Assembly: GCF_003781945.1 (NCBI RefSeq)
Contig: NZ_RJJW01000001.1
Location: forward strand, 391,921-455,920
From: Halorubrum sp. CSM-61
GTDB lineage: Archaea > Halobacteriota > Halobacteria > Halobacteriales > Haloferacaceae
Length of the DNA: 64,000 nucleotides
Direction of reading: 5' to 3'
The notes below the pieces were generated by a model. The model searched no databases. It was not told the DNA's origin and saw only the letters and a program-made list of their open reading frames with translations. Shown in pieces: positions 61,816 to 64,000 of this stretch (its first letter is position 1; each line of letters opens with the position of its first letter). The position numbers were made by a program, and so were the translations under genes.

Positions 61816-64000
61816 CTAGTTAATATTTGGGAGAGGTTTCAACTGGAGAGGCCTTCGAGCAGCATGATAGTGGATGTTTTTCGGACAGGCTCCTTCGAGC
61901 TCACTAATCGTCTGACGCAACAGGCGGATCTGCTCTTGCGTATCAGGTTCAGTGCCGTTGTACTGTCTCTCGAGGAGTTCCTGATACCGGTCCTGAAGCC
62001 GCGTGTTTTGATCTTTGATGTTTTCAAGGCGGTCCCGAATTTGAGTCCGTTCCTCCTCGGACGTGTCGAGATATTCGTCGAATTGGTCCGCGAATGAGCT
62101 GTTACTGAAGAGTTCTTCTAAGAACGCAGATTTGTTTTCGAACCGACTCGGATTCATAAACGGTGAGCTGTCCAACTCTACAGCTTTGACCGTGTTGTCC
62201 GAGGAAGGAACCGCAAGATCTCGAGCGCGTGGCGTCACCACGAATGACCCATTATACGTGTCGAGCGCCGCCACTTCGCGAAGGTCCTGTATGGAAGCGT
62301 TCGCCGGGTCATCTATCTGGTACTCTTTTGCGCTCGGTGAGTACGCCTGTACCGCGACCACATTCACGTCCGAAGGCACCTCTGAGAATCCGAACTGGCC
62401 GGATTCACCATTTTCAGTGTACGTGGTCGTAGTGAGTTCCACCACTTTTTCGTCACTCATCAGGTCCGTGATGTACTGAGCTCGATCCGTGAGCTCGTTC
62501 GCGTCAGACTGTAAATCATTAGTGATGGACTGAGTCAGTTCCTCAGGATCTCCAACAGTGACGACGTAACTCACCGAGGAACCTTCAGCACTAACTCGGT
62601 AGAATCCTGGCGGGAGACTTACTCGCGCATAATCGTGGTCGTCAGCGGGCCACTGTGTATTGTACGTGCCAGATGTCGATACTGTTCGCGTGTTTACCAC
62701 GCTCCCAGAGTAATCGAGCTGTTTGATCTGGATGTCAGTATTATCGTCCACAGTGCCGTAGAGACCGTTTTCCAGTCCGTCCTGGACCAATGGGTTCTCG
62801 TTCGGGTCCCAGACAGAGAGGATGACGTCCTCGCCCTCATCAGCCGTTAGTATCGGGTTGGAGAGGTCAGGGCTGTCAGTGTAGCGTTCTAACGCCCAGT
62901 CACCCGGTTCGTGCATCGCCACGTACTTCGCGTCGGAGTTCTGGAACTTGCCGTCTCCCCCGGTGAGCGCCAGGTCAGGGTTCCAACCTATCTGTTCGGG
63001 ATCGAAAGACTGCATTTCATCGCGAATTTCCGCAGCGCGCTCCTCCAACGTCTGAGCGTCGGAGGTGTTGATGTTGCTTTCACGGACACCGTACGCCTCG
63101 ACGACAGTGCCATCGGGAACACCAGTACCATCCGTTGTGACGACGCGCCCTGAGACCGCTGCCGTAGCGTCCAAAGTACCAGCTTCAATATTGTCGACTA
63201 AGACCTCCCGGCTGTTACCGGATGAAGCAGTGTCGGACGCAACGACAAACCGACTGAATCCGCTCGCGGAGCTCTTGAATGCCCAATCATTCGCGATCTG
63301 CTCCCCGTTGAGATAGATGTCGTGAGTCTCGCTGGTCCAATCGATTACGAACTCAACATTGTACGTTGTCTGTTCTGACCAAGTGTGCCCAGTATCCGTA
63401 GCCGTTCCATCGAACCCCTTTACGATTCCAGAGTCCTCGAACTCCACTTGAACGACCTCCTCTCCAGCGTTGGTTTGTAACTGAACTTGACCCTCATCAA
63501 GTTCAGCGCCGGTTTGATTGGTCGCTCGGAAGTCGAAGGAGACACTGGTAACGTTTGATTGGTAATCAGTGGAAGCGTACACGTTCGACGAGCCATCATT
63601 CGATGATAGGGAAGCAGAATGAGAACCACTGATGGAGTTGCTATCGCTGAGTGACAGATTTCCGGTGTCGCCGCTCCAGTCGGGATTCCAACCAGATTCG
63701 TTCACCTGAATGGTTCCGTCTTCAAAGTCTTCCGTAGGGCCTTCCTCGTACGTGACCGTTTCAGATCCCCCGTATCCTACGTCATCGAATGTGGCGGTTC
63801 CGGTTTCACCACTCGTCCGGGTGTCCATCTGCATTTGTATTTTGTCAAACGCAGACGCGCTGTTTTGGAATGAGGCGCCATTCGCCAGCCGGTTTCCATC
63901 TACATACAGATCAAAGGTGTCAGTAGACCAATCGATATTGCGGAACTCAATTATGTACTTCTCGTCAGCTTTGAGATCCATGCCAGTGTCAGTAAACCCG
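61816..64000 (-). CDS. Large surface protein with repeated LamG-like modules, partial
   Basis: At least 727 residues, running off the window at its N-terminal side (the frame continues with GFTDTG before the first ATG). Two similar modules (YIIEFRNIDWSTDTFDLYVD and YNVEFVIDWTSETHDIYLNG) recall concanavalin/LamG-like domains. A carboxypeptidase-like beta domain (VSGRVVTTDGTGVPDGTVVE) and a C-terminal coiled coil (DRLENIKDQNTRLQDRYQEL) follow. The last residues (ACPKNIHYHAARRPLQLKPL) look unnatural and end at the IS1182 boundary, so the C-terminus is probably truncated. Confidence 0.75.
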   Translation of the reverse strand, partial: GFTDTGMDLKADEKYIIEFRNIDWSTDTFDLYVDGNRLANGASFQNSASAFDKIQMQMDTRTSGETGTATFDDVGYGGSETVTYEEGPTEDFEDGTIQVNESGWNPDWSGDTGNLSLSDSNSISGSHSASLSSNDGSSNVYASTDYQSNVTSVSFDFRATNQTGAELDEGQVQLQTNAGEEVVQVEFEDSGIVKGFDGTATDTGHTWSEQTTYNVEFVIDWTSETHDIYLNGEQIANDWAFKSSASGFSRFVVASDTASSGNSREVLVDNIEAGTLDATAAVSGRVVTTDGTGVPDGTVVEAYGVRESNINTSDAQTLEERAAEIRDEMQSFDPEQIGWNPDLALTGGDGKFQNSDAKYVAMHEPGDWALERYTDSPDLSNPILTADEGEDVILSVWDPNENPLVQDGLENGLYGTVDDNTDIQIKQLDYSGSVVNTRTVSTSGTYNTQWPADDHDYARVSLPPGFYRVSAEGSSVSYVVTVGDPEELTQSITNDLQSDANELTDRAQYITDLMSDEKVVELTTTTYTENGESGQFGFSEVPSDVNVVAVQAYSPSAKEYQIDDPANASIQDLREVAALDTYNGSFVVTPRARDLAVPSSDNTVKAVELDSSPFMNPSRFENKSAFLEELFSNSSFADQFDEYLDTSEEERTQIRDRLENIKDQNTRLQDRYQELLERQYNGTEPDTQEQIRLLRQTISELEGACPKNIHYHAARRPLQLKPLPNIN

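Overview
The window is haloarchaeal DNA, most like a Halorubrum-type chromosome. Proteins are very acidic, the left part is GC-rich, and several haloarchaeal families and promoter styles appear. Genus is an inference; no rRNA or tRNA gene was seen.

Region 1 (1-17.8 kb) is core chromosome. It holds the end of an Mrp-type Na+/H+ antiporter operon (mnhD-E-F-G) and a frameshifted beta-helix protein. These are followed by an NAD-kinase-like protein, an M28 peptidase, a DUF420 protein, glycerol-1-phosphate dehydrogenase (archaeal lipid backbone), a LysE-type exporter, a DtxR-type metal regulator, a DUF2103 protein, two membrane proteins, an ArsA/Get3 ATPase and a PUA protein. Three copies of a three-hairpin RNA-like element with covarying stems lie here, two inside MITE-like units.

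Region 2 (18.1-57 kb) is a lower-GC accessory island of plasmid and defence genes. It has an intact Orc1/Cdc6 gene with a repeat-rich origin (23.6-24.2 kb) and a second, broken Orc gene with its own short repeats (45.6-47.4 kb). Four copies of a small cassette occur, two intact and two damaged: zinc-finger 1, zinc-finger 2, DUF6788. Three keep a covarying leader hairpin, and all four have a 48-bp dyad before DUF6788. A fifth dyad stands alone. TRAM-domain and about 95-aa proteins recur near the cassettes.

The centre (31-39 kb, minus strand) is a compact defence operon: a 55-aa RHH-like protein, a DUF499/BrxC-like ATPase, a PglZ protein, a DUF1156 DNA methyltransferase and two unknown proteins. 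No helicase, Lon-like or BrxA/B gene is recognisable, so it resembles a reduced BREX/Pgl system. Nearby are a PD-(D/E)XK-like protein with a glycine zipper, a large membrane protein, a Schlafen/AlbA_2 protein, a Fic protein, GIY-YIG and HNH relics, and a serine-recombinase relic.

Region 3 (57-64 kb) has a soluble PAS chemotaxis transducer, about 1 kb of pyrimidine-rich DNA without a convincing gene, and an array of eight 44-bp repeats separated alternately by exactly 3 and 35 nt. An IS1182 element and a surface protein that runs off the window follow. Other insertion sequences are ISH3-type, a DDE type at 27-28.6 kb, and an IS1595 element with perfect 8-bp target duplications.
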